13,808 nucleotides of DNA from CADCVW01 sp035644935 (GTDB lineage Bacteria > Pseudomonadota > Alphaproteobacteria > Sphingomonadales > Sphingomonadaceae): the NCBI GenBank assembly GCA_035644935.1, contig DASQNO010000074.1, forward strand, positions 1 to 13,808. The letters are read 5' to 3'. The translations under genes and the position numbers were made by a program. Position 1 is the stretch's first letter, and each line of letters begins with the position of its first letter. The notes below the pieces were generated by a model that saw nothing but the letters and a program-made list of their open reading frames with translations, did not search any database and was not told the origin of the DNA. Positions 5,440 to 12,440 of this stretch are shown piece after piece.

Positions 5440-7594
5440 CCAGAAAGCTCGCGACCTCGTCGGCCGGTACGGCGTGACCGAACAGGTACCCTTGCCCGAA
5501 GTCGCAGCCTTTCTGCATCAGAAACTCCCGTTGCGCGTCGGTCTCCACGCCTTCCGCGACGACCTCCAGGGCAAGATTGTGAGCAAGGCCGATCACGGCG
5601 GTTACGATCGCCGCGCTTTCCCCGCCCCTCTCGATTTCGCCTACAAACGAACGGTCGATCTTCAGAATGTCGACCGGAAAATCCTTGATGTGCGACAGCG
5701 AGGAGTAGCCCGTGCCGAAGTCGTCGAGCGAAATGCGAATGCCCGCCGAGCTCAACGTGCTGATCGCCCGGCTGACATACTCGGCGGCCCTGTTCAAAAA
5801 GGCATGTTCGGTCACTTCGATTTCTATCCGGCGCGGATCGGCGCCCATCAGCGCCAGGCGCGTCAGAAGCCGCTCGGCATAATCGTCGCGCAGGAACTCG
5901 CTCGGCGACGCGTTGATGGAGATCGTCCCGAACTCCACGCCCGCCTCGCACCATGTGGCCACGTCGCGCGCCACCGCCAGTTGCATCTGCTCGCCGATCG
6001 CCGACGCCAGCTGGTAGTCGCGAAACGCCTCGAAGATCGTCTCGGGACTTTGGATCCCCGTGCTCGGGTGGGTCCAGCGAAGCAGCGCTTCGAAGCCATA
6101 GATCCGCCCCGTCTCCAGCCGTACCTTCGGTTGATAGAAAGGCAGGATCAGCTTGTCGCCAACCGCGCCGCGCGCGAGGCTCATCTGGGAGGCGATGAGC
6201 TGCGCGGATTGCCGCATATGCTGATGGAACATGGTGACGCCGTCGCCCCCGTCCGCCTTGATGGCGTAGAGCGCGGTGTCGGCGTTCTTCAGAAGGTCGT
6301 TGGCGTTGCCCGCGTCCCGCGGGAAGACGGCGCCGCCGATGCTGGCGCCGGACGGGACCGCACGGCCGTCGTAGAATACCGGCGCTCTGACACGGTTGAG
6401 GAGGGACGTCGCGGCGAGCAGCAGGTCGTCTTCCTCCTTCAGGTTTTCGACGATCACCGCGAACTCGTCGCCTCCAAGTCTCGCGACGAAATCGGAGGCG
6501 CGCGAACATTCCTTCAGCCGCTCCCCGAAGCTGCGCAGGAGATGATCGCCGGCCGGGTGCCCCAGAGTGTCGTTAATGCTTTTGAAATGGTCCAGGTCGA
6601 ACACGAGCAGGCCAAGCTTGCTGCCGTTCTTCATGGCGCGAAGGGCGGCGGCGTCGAGATGCGACTGGAACGCGCCGCGGTTGGCCAGCCCCGTTAGGGC
6701 ATCCTGCTCGCTAGCCAGACGCAGGCTTTCCGAGGTTCGGCGATGAATGGTGGTGTCGCGCGAGACGGCCAGGATCTGCTTGACCTCGCCGCGGGTGCCC
6801 AGAATGGGGCTGACGACGACGTCCCACCAGCGATGGGCGCCATGCGCAGTGGGCCGAAAGGCGTTAAAGCGCGCGGTTTCTCCCGACGAGGCCTTCTGGA
6901 CCGCCTCGACGGCTTCGGCCTTTCCCTCGCCGGGCCATAGCGAGCACCAGCGCTTGCCCTGAATGGTCGCGAAATCGTCGATTTCCATAGCGCGCATCCC
7001 GGGCGCGTTCATGAACTCGATGCACCCGTCCAAGCCCAGCAGCTTGATGCAGTCGGCGCTGGCTTCCAGCATGCTGCGGGACAGCGCCTCGCTGGTGCGT
7101 AACGCCAGCTCGGCGACTTTCCGGTCTTCGATGTCGGCGAGGGTGCCGTACCAGCGTTCCACCTGCTGGTGCACATTGAGCTTGGCCTTGGCGCGTAGCT
7201 GAACCCAGCGGTAGCTGCCGTCCCGATGGCGCAGGCGGAGCTCACAAGCGACGATGCGCTTGTTTCGGCGTGCCGTTCGCCAGCTACGCAGCACCGAGCG
7301 GTAATCGTCGGCATGAACCGCCTGGCGCCATCCGTTCCGGAGACTGTCGTCTACCTCAAAGCCGGTGATGTCGGTCCATTGGTGACTCATGTCGATGCCG
7401 ATGCCGGCGGCATCGGTCACCCAGTAGACATATTCGCTGAAATCCGCCGCGGCCTCAAGGTCCCGCCGCGCTCTGAGGCGGCGTGGACGCGACACCCCGA
7501 CTTCAGGCGCCTGCTGGAAGGGCGAGGCGGTGGCCGCGCCGACGCTTGCACGTGCGGCCGCATCCCGGAATTCACGGGCGGGATTATGCTTCAT
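5432..7594 (-). CDS. PAS-PAS-GGDEF-EAL cyclic-di-GMP enzyme
   Basis: The product has 720 residues and no signal peptide or membrane segment, so it is cytosolic. Domains: PAS 1 with PAC (about 48-160), PAS 2 (about 168-285), GGDEF (about 293-457) and EAL (about 478-720). The cyclase motif G374-G-D-E-F is intact, with an RxxD product-inhibition site at R365-A-S-D368. The EAL side is also intact: E502-A-L-L-R, N561, E596 in E-V-T-E, D624-D625 in D-D-F-G-T-G, K645 and E681 in A-E-G-V-E-T. Both synthesis and breakdown of c-di-GMP are chemically possible. In many such hybrids one activity dominates, and the PAS domains or a partner decide which. The ATG at 7594 has only a weak ribosome site, below a strong hairpin. 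It lies next to a BLUF gene, so light-dependent control by contact is plausible. Confidence 0.95.
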   Translation of the reverse strand: MKHNPAREFRDAAARASVGAATASPFQQAPEVGVSRPRRLRARRDLEAAADFSEYVYWVTDAAGIGIDMSHQWTDITGFEVDDSLRNGWRQAVHADDYRSVLRSWRTARRNKRIVACELRLRHRDGSYRWVQLRAKAKLNVHQQVERWYGTLADIEDRKVAELALRTSEALSRSMLEASADCIKLLGLDGCIEFMNAPGMRAMEIDDFATIQGKRWCSLWPGEGKAEAVEAVQKASSGETARFNAFRPTAHGAHRWWDVVVSPILGTRGEVKQILAVSRDTTIHRRTSESLRLASEQDALTGLANRGAFQSHLDAAALRAMKNGSKLGLLVFDLDHFKSINDTLGHPAGDHLLRSFGERLKECSRASDFVARLGGDEFAVIVENLKEEDDLLLAATSLLNRVRAPVFYDGRAVPSGASIGGAVFPRDAGNANDLLKNADTALYAIKADGGDGVTMFHQHMRQSAQLIASQMSLARGAVGDKLILPFYQPKVRLETGRIYGFEALLRWTHPSTGIQSPETIFEAFRDYQLASAIGEQMQLAVARDVATWCEAGVEFGTISINASPSEFLRDDYAERLLTRLALMGADPRRIEIEVTEHAFLNRAAEYVSRAISTLSSAGIRISLDDFGTGYSSLSHIKDFPVDILKIDRSFVGEIERGGESAAIVTAVIGLAHNLALEVVAEGVETDAQREFLMQKGCDFGQGYLFGHAVPADEVASFLVR

Positions 7595-7618
7595 CTGCCC
7601 GCCGAGAAAGGCGTCGCC

Positions 7619-7665
7619 AAAAGCGGAACCGGACGCGCGTCGCTCCGGAAGGCCGATCCGCTTTT
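7619..7665 (-). promoter_or_regulatory. two-part hairpin upstream of the GGDEF-EAL gene
   Basis: On the minus strand AAAAGCGGA (7665-7657) pairs perfectly with TCCGCTTTT (7627-7619). Inside is a second stem, CCGGA/TCCGG (7648-7644 with 7633-7629), around a 10-nt loop. The structure ends 24 nt before the start codon at 7594 and finishes with TTTT, resembling an intrinsic terminator or attenuator. It could instead be a DNA operator dyad. It is in the mRNA leader only if transcription starts upstream of 7665, which I could not establish. Confidence 0.4.
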
Positions 7666-7749
7666 AAACAATTCGTCCCTTCCATCCGCTCCGGCTCACA
7701 CCCTAGCAGCGAAGAGGTTAAGACCAATGCAGGTTAGAACAGCCTGTGC

Positions 7750-7772
7750 GACGTCGCCGCCTGAGCGACGTC
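7750..7772 (-). terminator. possible hairpin terminator after the M16 gene
   Basis: GACGTCGC and GCGACGTC form a perfect 8-bp stem with a 7-nt loop, 15 nt beyond the M16 stop codon. No T-run follows on the minus strand, so it is a weak terminator at best, or an mRNA end-protecting structure. Confidence 0.35.
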
Positions 7773-7787
7773 TCCGAACACCAATGT

Positions 7788-9383
7788 TTACCGCCGTGTC
7801 GGGCGCGCACTCAGTTCACCTGGCACGGTCAGCTTGCCGAGGAGGCCAGCGGCCCGACGCGACATAGCTTCATAGCTTCCCGGCGCGCCCGCGCCCTCCA
7901 TCAAAGCCGCGGCGACGGCCGCCTCGCCGCCTGGGATGTCTTCGTCGTGCGTTACGAAGGCGAGCCGCTCCCGCCCCGACCACGCCGTCCGAAACGCGGC
8001 GTTGACCTCCGCCAGCCGGACCCGGTCGAGGTACGCCAAGGCGGCCGAGGCATTGGCGGCCGCTGTGAACACGATCCCGCGCCCGACGGCGTCAGCAATG
8101 CCGTCCGCCAGCCGTGGATTGCTGCGCGGCGCCGCTGCCGCCAGCAGCGCGTCGCGGCTGACCGCCAGCTGCGCGTCCAGTTCCGCTTGCGTGAAGCCCG
8201 TCGCGAGCACGGCCGCCAGCGCATCCGAACCGGTCCGCAGGGCGCGCCGCCAGTCCCGATCGGGCGCCGCCAGGTCGATCCGCGCGACCCGCGCCGTGCC
8301 GAAGTCGCCGTAAACGGCCGCGCTGCCTCCCGACGAGGGCGCCGTGCGGGCGAGGCGCCGGCTGAGCATCTCGGCGGCGAGATGCTGATTGAAAGCCGTG
8401 TCCCGCCCATCCACCGCATCGGCGCCCGTCACCGCACCGACGGCCGCGATCACCACGCTTGTCGGCGCGGCGGGATCGACGAAAAGCCCGGCCCGGCGGC
8501 GGCGCGGCGCGGCGGCGACTGGTGTCGCGGCAGTCGCGCCGGACGTCGTCGTCGGAGAGGGCGGCGGCAGCGGCCGCTGCGCCTGCCAATCGGCAAAGCG
8601 CGCGACGATCTCCGCCTCCGCCGCCACGGGATCGAAATCGCCGACGAGCACCAGCGTCGTGCGTTCCGGCACGTACGTGCGCGCGTAGAGCTGTCGCAGC
8701 GCCTCGCCGCCTGCGCCCCGTATGCTCCCGGCGCTGCCCGCCAGCGCCGCGCCTGCAGGTCTTCTACCGGGCATGAGCCAGGCCGTCTGCGCCGCAATGA
8801 TGCGGTCGCGCACCGTGTCGCGCCCGGCCAGTTCCGCCAGCACCGCCGTCTTGGCGCGGGCAACGGTGCGCCGGTCGAAGACCAATTGGCTGGCGACCTC
8901 GCGCATGACGGTGAGAACGGTTGCGCGCGCGCGCGCGTCCGCCTTGGCGATGTCGAGCCGGTAGAGCGTTTCGCCGGGAGCGGTCGCCGCGTTGAAGTCG
9001 GCGAAGCGCCGCAAGCCCTGGGACGGCAGCATCAGCAGCAGAGCGCCCCTGGGCAGGTTGGCCGAACCTTCAAAGATCAGATGTTCGATGAGGTGCATGT
9101 AGCCGTCCTGCCGCGCCCCTTGCGCGGTGGCGCCCGCCGCGATGTGCAGCCTTGCCGACAGTCCGTCCCCCGGGACCGCGTTGCGCATCACCGCATAACG
9201 CATGCCGTTGGCCAGCACGCCGAAGCGGACGCCGGGGTGCGGCCGGAGGTCGCTGCGGTCGAAGCCCCACGCCCGCGCTACTGCCGCCGAATTCTCCGCG
9301 CATGCCGGCGCGAGCGGCGCCGCCAGCAGCAGCCCGGCCAGCGCCGCGACCCCGCAGCGCCACGGTGGCGATCGCGTTTCCAT
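7788..9383 (-). CDS. secreted M16-family (insulinase/pitrilysin-like) metallopeptidase, half-length
   Basis: The product has 531 residues. I chose the ATG at 9383 because it gives a clean signal peptide (M-E-T-R-S-P-P-W-R-C, hydrophobic stretch to about 26, likely cleavage near A-C-A-E at 27-30); a GTG 8 codons earlier is possible. The zinc motif H97-L-I-E-H101 is intact and E184 in L-A-E-L is the probable third ligand. Of the two glutamates conserved near there in pitrilysin (Glu162, Glu169), the first is replaced, giving A-R-A-K-T-A. Many periplasmic M16 proteins are about 900-950 residues with two such halves; this one ends after one half (N-terminal catalytic lobe, a Thr/Ala/Pro-rich linker at about 270-300, second lobe). 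It may dimerise to complete the chamber. Peptide breakdown in the periplasm is the likely role; the substrate is unknown. Confidence 0.85.
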   Translation of the reverse strand: METRSPPWRCGVAALAGLLLAAPLAPACAENSAAVARAWGFDRSDLRPHPGVRFGVLANGMRYAVMRNAVPGDGLSARLHIAAGATAQGARQDGYMHLIEHLIFEGSANLPRGALLLMLPSQGLRRFADFNAATAPGETLYRLDIAKADARARATVLTVMREVASQLVFDRRTVARAKTAVLAELAGRDTVRDRIIAAQTAWLMPGRRPAGAALAGSAGSIRGAGGEALRQLYARTYVPERTTLVLVGDFDPVAAEAEIVARFADWQAQRPLPPPSPTTTSGATAATPVAAAPRRRRAGLFVDPAAPTSVVIAAVGAVTGADAVDGRDTAFNQHLAAEMLSRRLARTAPSSGGSAAVYGDFGTARVARIDLAAPDRDWRRALRTGSDALAAVLATGFTQAELDAQLAVSRDALLAAAAPRSNPRLADGIADAVGRGIVFTAAANASAALAYLDRVRLAEVNAAFRTAWSGRERLAFVTHDEDIPGGEAAVAAALMEGAGAPGSYEAMSRRAAGLLGKLTVPGELSARPTRR

Positions 9384-9396
9384 CCGGCCGTTTATC

Positions 9397-9428
9397 GCAC
9401 CCGGCACGGGCGCTGACCACCCGGGTGC
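9397..9428. repeat. inverted repeat in the M16 upstream region
   Basis: GCACCCGG (9397-9404) and CCGGGTGC (9421-9428) are 8-bp complementary arms around a 16-nt loop. Next to it CCCGGG occurs twice, at 9420-9425 and 9428-9433. It sits 14-45 bp upstream of the M16 ATG and could be an operator or leader hairpin, or a by-product of high GC. Confidence 0.25.
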
Positions 9429-9447
9429 CCGGGCGCGCGGCGCGGGA

Positions 9448-9477
9448 TTGTCTGTGCCGGGCGCCGCATCATATCAA
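9448..9477 (+). promoter_or_regulatory. candidate promoter of the aspartic protease gene
   Basis: TTGTCT (9448-9453), an 18-bp spacer and TATCAA (9472-9477) lie in an AT-richer patch of an otherwise very GC-rich divergent gap. Transcription would begin near 9484, about 32 nt before the ATG. Both hexamers match the consensus at four of six positions, so this is tentative. Confidence 0.35.
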
Positions 9478-9495
9478 ACAAGCCGCGTGGTTTGT
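9478..9495. promoter_or_regulatory. operator-like dyad at the start of the aspartic protease transcript
   Basis: ACAAGCC, 4 nt, GGTTTGT is a palindrome with 7-bp arms and one G-T mismatch. It lies just downstream of the candidate -10 element, where a repressor would block transcription. No regulator is assigned. Confidence 0.25.
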
Positions 9496-9515
9496 CCCAT
9501 CGGCGAGGACCCGCG

Positions 9516-10142
9516 ATGACCCTGCCCGACCTGTCCACCCACGGTTCGCTGTACCTGGTGCTCGGCGCGATCCTGCTGGCCGGGCTGATCGCGCGCCGCG
9601 TGCCGCTGATGCGCGTGATGCTCGGGGTGGCGAGCTGGGCCTTGATCATCGGGGTGCTGGTTCTCGTCGCCGGGCAGTGGAAGGATTTCGATCCGATGTT
9701 CGGCCGCTTCGCGTCCAAGATGAAACTGGACGGGCAGGAGGTCGTCGGCGAGGAGGTCCGCATCGCCATGTCGCGCGACGGGCATTTCTGGGCGCGCGTG
9801 CGCATCGGCGACGCCGAACGCCGCATGCTGATCGACAGCGGCGCGACGATCACCGCCGTGTCGGAGGAGACGGCGCGCGACGCCGGGCTGAACCCCCGCG
9901 AGGGCGTCGTCCCCGTGATCCTGAAGACCGCCAACGGCGCCGTGCGCGCCAAAACCGCGACGGTGCCCGAACTCCGCTTCGGGACCATCGTCGCGCGCCA
10001 ATTGCCGGTGGTCGTCTCGCCCGCGTTCGGCGACATCAACGTTCTAGGAATGAACTTCCTGTCCCGCTTGAAATCGTGGCGGGTCGAGAACGACACGCTC
10101 GTGCTCGTTCCCAACCACCCGCAACCGCCCGCCCCGGTCTGA
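9516..10142 (+). CDS. membrane-anchored retropepsin-like aspartic protease (TIGR02281/clan AA type)
   Basis: The product has 208 residues. The ATG at 9516 has GAGG 7 nt upstream and is preferred over a TTG 8 codons earlier. Two hydrophobic segments at about 12-26 and 34-53 anchor the protein. The single aspartic protease domain (about 80-200) has the active-site triad D107-S-G in M-L-I-D-S-G-A-T, and ends with L177-G-M-N-F-L-S-R-L-K-S-W, the closing signature of this bacterial family. With only one D-(S/T)-G per chain, the active enzyme should be a homodimer, as in retroviral proteases. The catalytic domain probably lies in the periplasm. The family is common in alphaproteobacteria and its substrates are largely unknown. 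The upstream M16 gene is divergent, and the LacI gene follows after 129 bp on the same strand. Confidence 0.88.
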   Translation: MTLPDLSTHGSLYLVLGAILLAGLIARRVPLMRVMLGVASWALIIGVLVLVAGQWKDFDPMFGRFASKMKLDGQEVVGEEVRIAMSRDGHFWARVRIGDAERRMLIDSGATITAVSEETARDAGLNPREGVVPVILKTANGAVRAKTATVPELRFGTIVARQLPVVVSPAFGDINVLGMNFLSRLKSWRVENDTLVLVPNHPQPPAPV

Positions 10143-10179
10143 ACGGCAAGCGGCTCAGCCGCGTCCGTCGCAGAAGGGT

Positions 10180-10199
10180 CTTCCGCCCCGAAGCGGAGG
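10180..10199 (+). other. hairpin downstream of the aspartic protease gene
   Basis: CTTCCGC and GCGGAGG pair over 7 bp with one G-T, around a 6-nt loop, 37 nt after the stop codon. No T-run follows. It may work with the hairpin at 10213-10235 as a transcript end. Confidence 0.25.
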
Positions 10200-10212
10200 C
10201 GGTTCGGTAGTT

Positions 10213-10235
10213 CGGGGATCCGCCTCGGAGCCCCG
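10213..10235 (+). terminator. possible hairpin terminator between the protease and LacI genes
   Basis: CGGGG (10213-10217) pairs with CCCCG (10231-10235), and after one A/G mismatch TCCG pairs with CGGA around a CCT loop. This is a compact, very GC-rich hairpin without a T-tract. It ends 36 nt before the LacI ATG, so it could instead be a leader structure or operator for that gene. Confidence 0.3.
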
Positions 10236-10271
10236 CTGGACGCCCGGAAGCGGACACGATACGGCCCATCC

Positions 10272-11270
10272 ATGGGGGCTACCATCAAGGACGTGTCCGC
10301 GGCGGCGGGGGTGTCCGTGAAGACCGTGTCGCGGGTGCTCAACAAGGAGCGCTACGTCCGCGACGAGACGCGGCTGCGGGTCGAGGCCGCCATGGCCGCG
10401 CTGCAGTTCCGCCCCAGCCTCGCGGCGCGCAGTCTCGCCGGCGGCCGGTCTTTCCAGGTGGCGCTGATCTGGGACAATCCTAGCCCCTACTATGTCTTCG
10501 CCGTCCAGGAAGGCGTCCGCGCCCGCTGCGAGGAGGAAGGCGTGCGCATGATCGCGCAACCTTACGGCGGCGCCGGCGATGCGGGCGACGGCATCACCGG
10601 ACTGCTCGATACCGCCGCGCCGGACGGCCTGATCCTGACGCCGCCGGTGTGCGACAATGCGTCGGTGCTCGCGCAGCTCGAACGGCGCGGCGTTCCTTAT
10701 GTGCGGATAACGCCGGGCGTCGACGTTGGGCGCAGCGCGTCGGTGTTTATCGACAACCACGCCGCCGCCTACGCCATGACAAAGCGGCTGGTCGACCTCG
10801 GGCATCGGCGGATCGGCTTCGTGGTCGGTCACGCCAAGTACGCGGCCAGCGCGCAGCGGCTTTCGGGCTACCGCGCGGCGCTCGCCGACGCAGGGATCGA
10901 CGCGGATCCGTCGCTGATCGAACAGGGGTTGTTCGACTTCCGTTCGGGCTCCGCCGCGGCCGAAGCGCTGCTCGCTCTGCCTGTTCCCCCCACCGCCATC
11001 TTCGCCAGCAGCGACGACATGGCCGCCGGCGTTCTCGCCACCGCGCACGCCAAAGGTTTGCGCGTGCCCGAACAGCTGTCGATCGCGGGCTTCGACGACA
11101 CGGACCTCGCCAGCCTCGTGTGGCCGCCGCTGACCACCATACGGCAGCCGACGCGCGATATGGCCTACGCCGCCGCCGACCTGCTGTTCCGCGGCGCCGA
11201 CGGCAAAGAACGCCGCGAACTTCCCTTTGATCTCATCGAGCGTTCGTCCACGGCGTCGCCCGAGGCCTAG
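10272..11270 (+). CDS. LacI-family transcriptional regulator
   Basis: The product has 332 residues, the usual family length. The N-terminal helix-turn-helix spans residues 4-24 (T-I-K-D-V-S then V-S-V-K-T-V-S-R-V-L-N). The hinge helix is about 48-60 (R-P-S-L-A-A-R-S-L). A periplasmic-binding-protein-like sensor domain covers about 62-330, including D-N-H-A-A-A (residues 158-163), I-F-A-S-S-D-D-M-A and S-I-A-G-F-D-D-T-D. It should bind a palindromic operator as a dimer and let go, or bind more tightly, when a sugar or sugar derivative occupies the sensor domain. The ribosome site before the ATG is weak. A LacI-like operator upstream of the MFS gene (12403-12416) makes that transporter the likely local target. 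The stop codon overlaps that of the convergent YeiH gene in a 4-nt CTAG. Confidence 0.93.
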   Translation: MGATIKDVSAAAGVSVKTVSRVLNKERYVRDETRLRVEAAMAALQFRPSLAARSLAGGRSFQVALIWDNPSPYYVFAVQEGVRARCEEEGVRMIAQPYGGAGDAGDGITGLLDTAAPDGLILTPPVCDNASVLAQLERRGVPYVRITPGVDVGRSASVFIDNHAAAYAMTKRLVDLGHRRIGFVVGHAKYAASAQRLSGYRAALADAGIDADPSLIEQGLFDFRSGSAAAEALLALPVPPTAIFASSDDMAAGVLATAHAKGLRVPEQLSIAGFDDTDLASLVWPPLTTIRQPTRDMAYAAADLLFRGADGKERRELPFDLIERSSTASPEA

Positions 11271-12397
11271 CGAACCAGCAGCAGCGCCGCCGCGAGCGAC
11301 AGGCCCAGCGCGGCCGTGCTGGCGATCGCGATGACCAGCAACGGGCGCGGCCCGCCTTTCAGAAGATCGCCCAGCGGCGAGCGGATCCCGGTCGCGGCGA
11401 CCGCGCCGGCCAGCAGCCAGGTCGCTGCCGTCCCCGCTCCCGCAGTGGCCGCCGCCGGCAGCGCCACCGCCGAATTGAGTGCCGCCAGCGCGAAGAAGCC
11501 GAGCACGAACCACGGAACCTCGACGGCGCCCCGTCCTTCACCGCCGCCGCTGCCGCGCAGGAACAAGGCGACCACGCCCAGCGCCGGGGCAAGCAGCGCG
11601 ACGCGGGTGAGCTTCACCACCGACGCGGTCTCCCCCGCTTCGGCCGACAGCGAGAAGCCGGCACCAAGCGCCTGCGCGACATCGTGGATCGACGCCCCGA
11701 CCACGAAACCGGCGGTTTGGCTGTCGACGCCTAGCGCGCGCATCAGCAGCGGGTAGAGGAACATCGCCGCGGCGCTGAATGCCGAAATGCCGACGAGCAC
11801 GATGCTGAGCTGCGCCCGGCCGACGCGCTTTTCGCCAAGCAGCGCGGCAAATGCCAACGCCGCGGATGCCCCGCAAATCGCGACCGCGCCACCCGCCAGC
11901 GCGCCGAACGCGGCGCCCAGGCCCATCGCGCGCGCCGCCAGCACCGCGACGGCGATCGTCGCGGCCACGATCGTGGCGACGGCAAGGAACGCCAGAACTC
12001 CCAGGTCGGCGATCTGCGCCACGGTCACCCGCGCGCCCAGCAGCACGATCGCCACGCGAAGCAGCGTTCGCGACGCAAAGGCGAGACCCGGCGCCAGACG
12101 CGCGTCGTCGCGCAGGCCGTTCAGCGCCAGTCCGATCAGCAACGCCAGAAGGGTGAGCGGCGCGCCGGCGTGGTCGGCGACGAACCCGGCGGCGAGCACC
12201 ACCGCCGCGACGACGGCCAGGCCGGGCGCGAGCGCACGGGGAGGTCCGATCATCCTGGCGAATGCTGTGGGCCTCACCGCCGCGGCGAGCGCCGCACCGT
12301 CGACCACGTCCGTCTCCCGACCTTCGCTTCCCGCGCCCAAGCCTTCTCCTCCCGCGTCGATCGGCCATTCCGCCGGATCAAACAAAGGCTTTCGCAT
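11267..12397 (-). CDS. YeiH/UPF0324 family putative sulfate exporter, integral membrane protein
   Basis: The product has 376 residues from the ATG at 12397. The family is recognised from G169-G-A-V-A-I-C-G-A-S-A-A, G234-A-S-I-H-D-V-A-Q-A-L-G-A-G and K262-L-T-R-V. About ten hydrophobic helices run from residue 56 to the end. E. coli YeiH is about 349 residues; the family is annotated as a possible sulfate exporter on thin evidence. Residues 1-48 are hydrophilic and their codons look less GC-biased, so the true start may be the internal ATG at 12253, giving 328 residues; neither start has a good ribosome site. The later start would widen the gap to the MFS gene from 43 to 187 bp and leave room for two promoters. 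The gene sits between a LacI regulator and a sugar-type transporter without an obvious functional link. Confidence 0.87.
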   Translation of the reverse strand: MRKPLFDPAEWPIDAGGEGLGAGSEGRETDVVDGAALAAAVRPTAFARMIGPPRALAPGLAVVAAVVLAAGFVADHAGAPLTLLALLIGLALNGLRDDARLAPGLAFASRTLLRVAIVLLGARVTVAQIADLGVLAFLAVATIVAATIAVAVLAARAMGLGAAFGALAGGAVAICGASAALAFAALLGEKRVGRAQLSIVLVGISAFSAAAMFLYPLLMRALGVDSQTAGFVVGASIHDVAQALGAGFSLSAEAGETASVVKLTRVALLAPALGVVALFLRGSGGGEGRGAVEVPWFVLGFFALAALNSAVALPAAATAGAGTAATWLLAGAVAATGIRSPLGDLLKGGPRPLLVIAIASTAALGLSLAAALLLVR

Positions 12398-12402
12398 TTC
12401 TA

Positions 12403-12416
12403 TGACAACGCTATCC
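12403..12416. promoter_or_regulatory. candidate LacI-family operator
   Basis: TGACAACGCTATCC is an imperfect palindrome (8 of 14 positions symmetric) centred on CG, the arrangement of LacI-family sites; its left half equals the TGACAACG half-site I recall for several proteobacterial members. It lies 25 bp before the MFS start and 6 bp before the annotated YeiH start, so a bound repressor could block both. Assignment to the nearby LacI protein is inferred. Confidence 0.4.
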
Positions 12417-12440
12417 TACCGCAAACGCGGGGAGATGAAA

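Noticed and set aside
5295..6697. Long open frames in other phases over the EAL/GGDEF region on both strands
   Set aside because: Arg-rich shadows of the PAS-PAS-GGDEF-EAL gene, which shows all catalytic motifs in its own frame.
7746..9416. Long open frame (556 codons) on the plus strand opposite the M16 gene
   Set aside because: Arg/Pro/Ala-rich product with no domain pattern. In DNA this GC-rich, frames opposite real genes stay open by chance. The M16 frame has a signal peptide and zinc motif.
10254..10267. Second LacI-type operator just before the LacI gene (CG-centred text near 10260)
   Set aside because: Only about five of 14 positions agree with the expected pattern, too few in such GC-rich sequence.
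10155..11513. Minus-strand open frame (452 codons) across the LacI gene
   Set aside because: It is antisense to a clear LacI protein and overlaps the end of YeiH; no recognisable domain.
11787..12440. In-frame upstream extension of the MFS gene by 218 codons
   Set aside because: It lies antisense to YeiH, is low-complexity Ala/Pro/Ser/Thr sequence, and the start at 12441 has a strong ribosome site directly before a typical first membrane helix.
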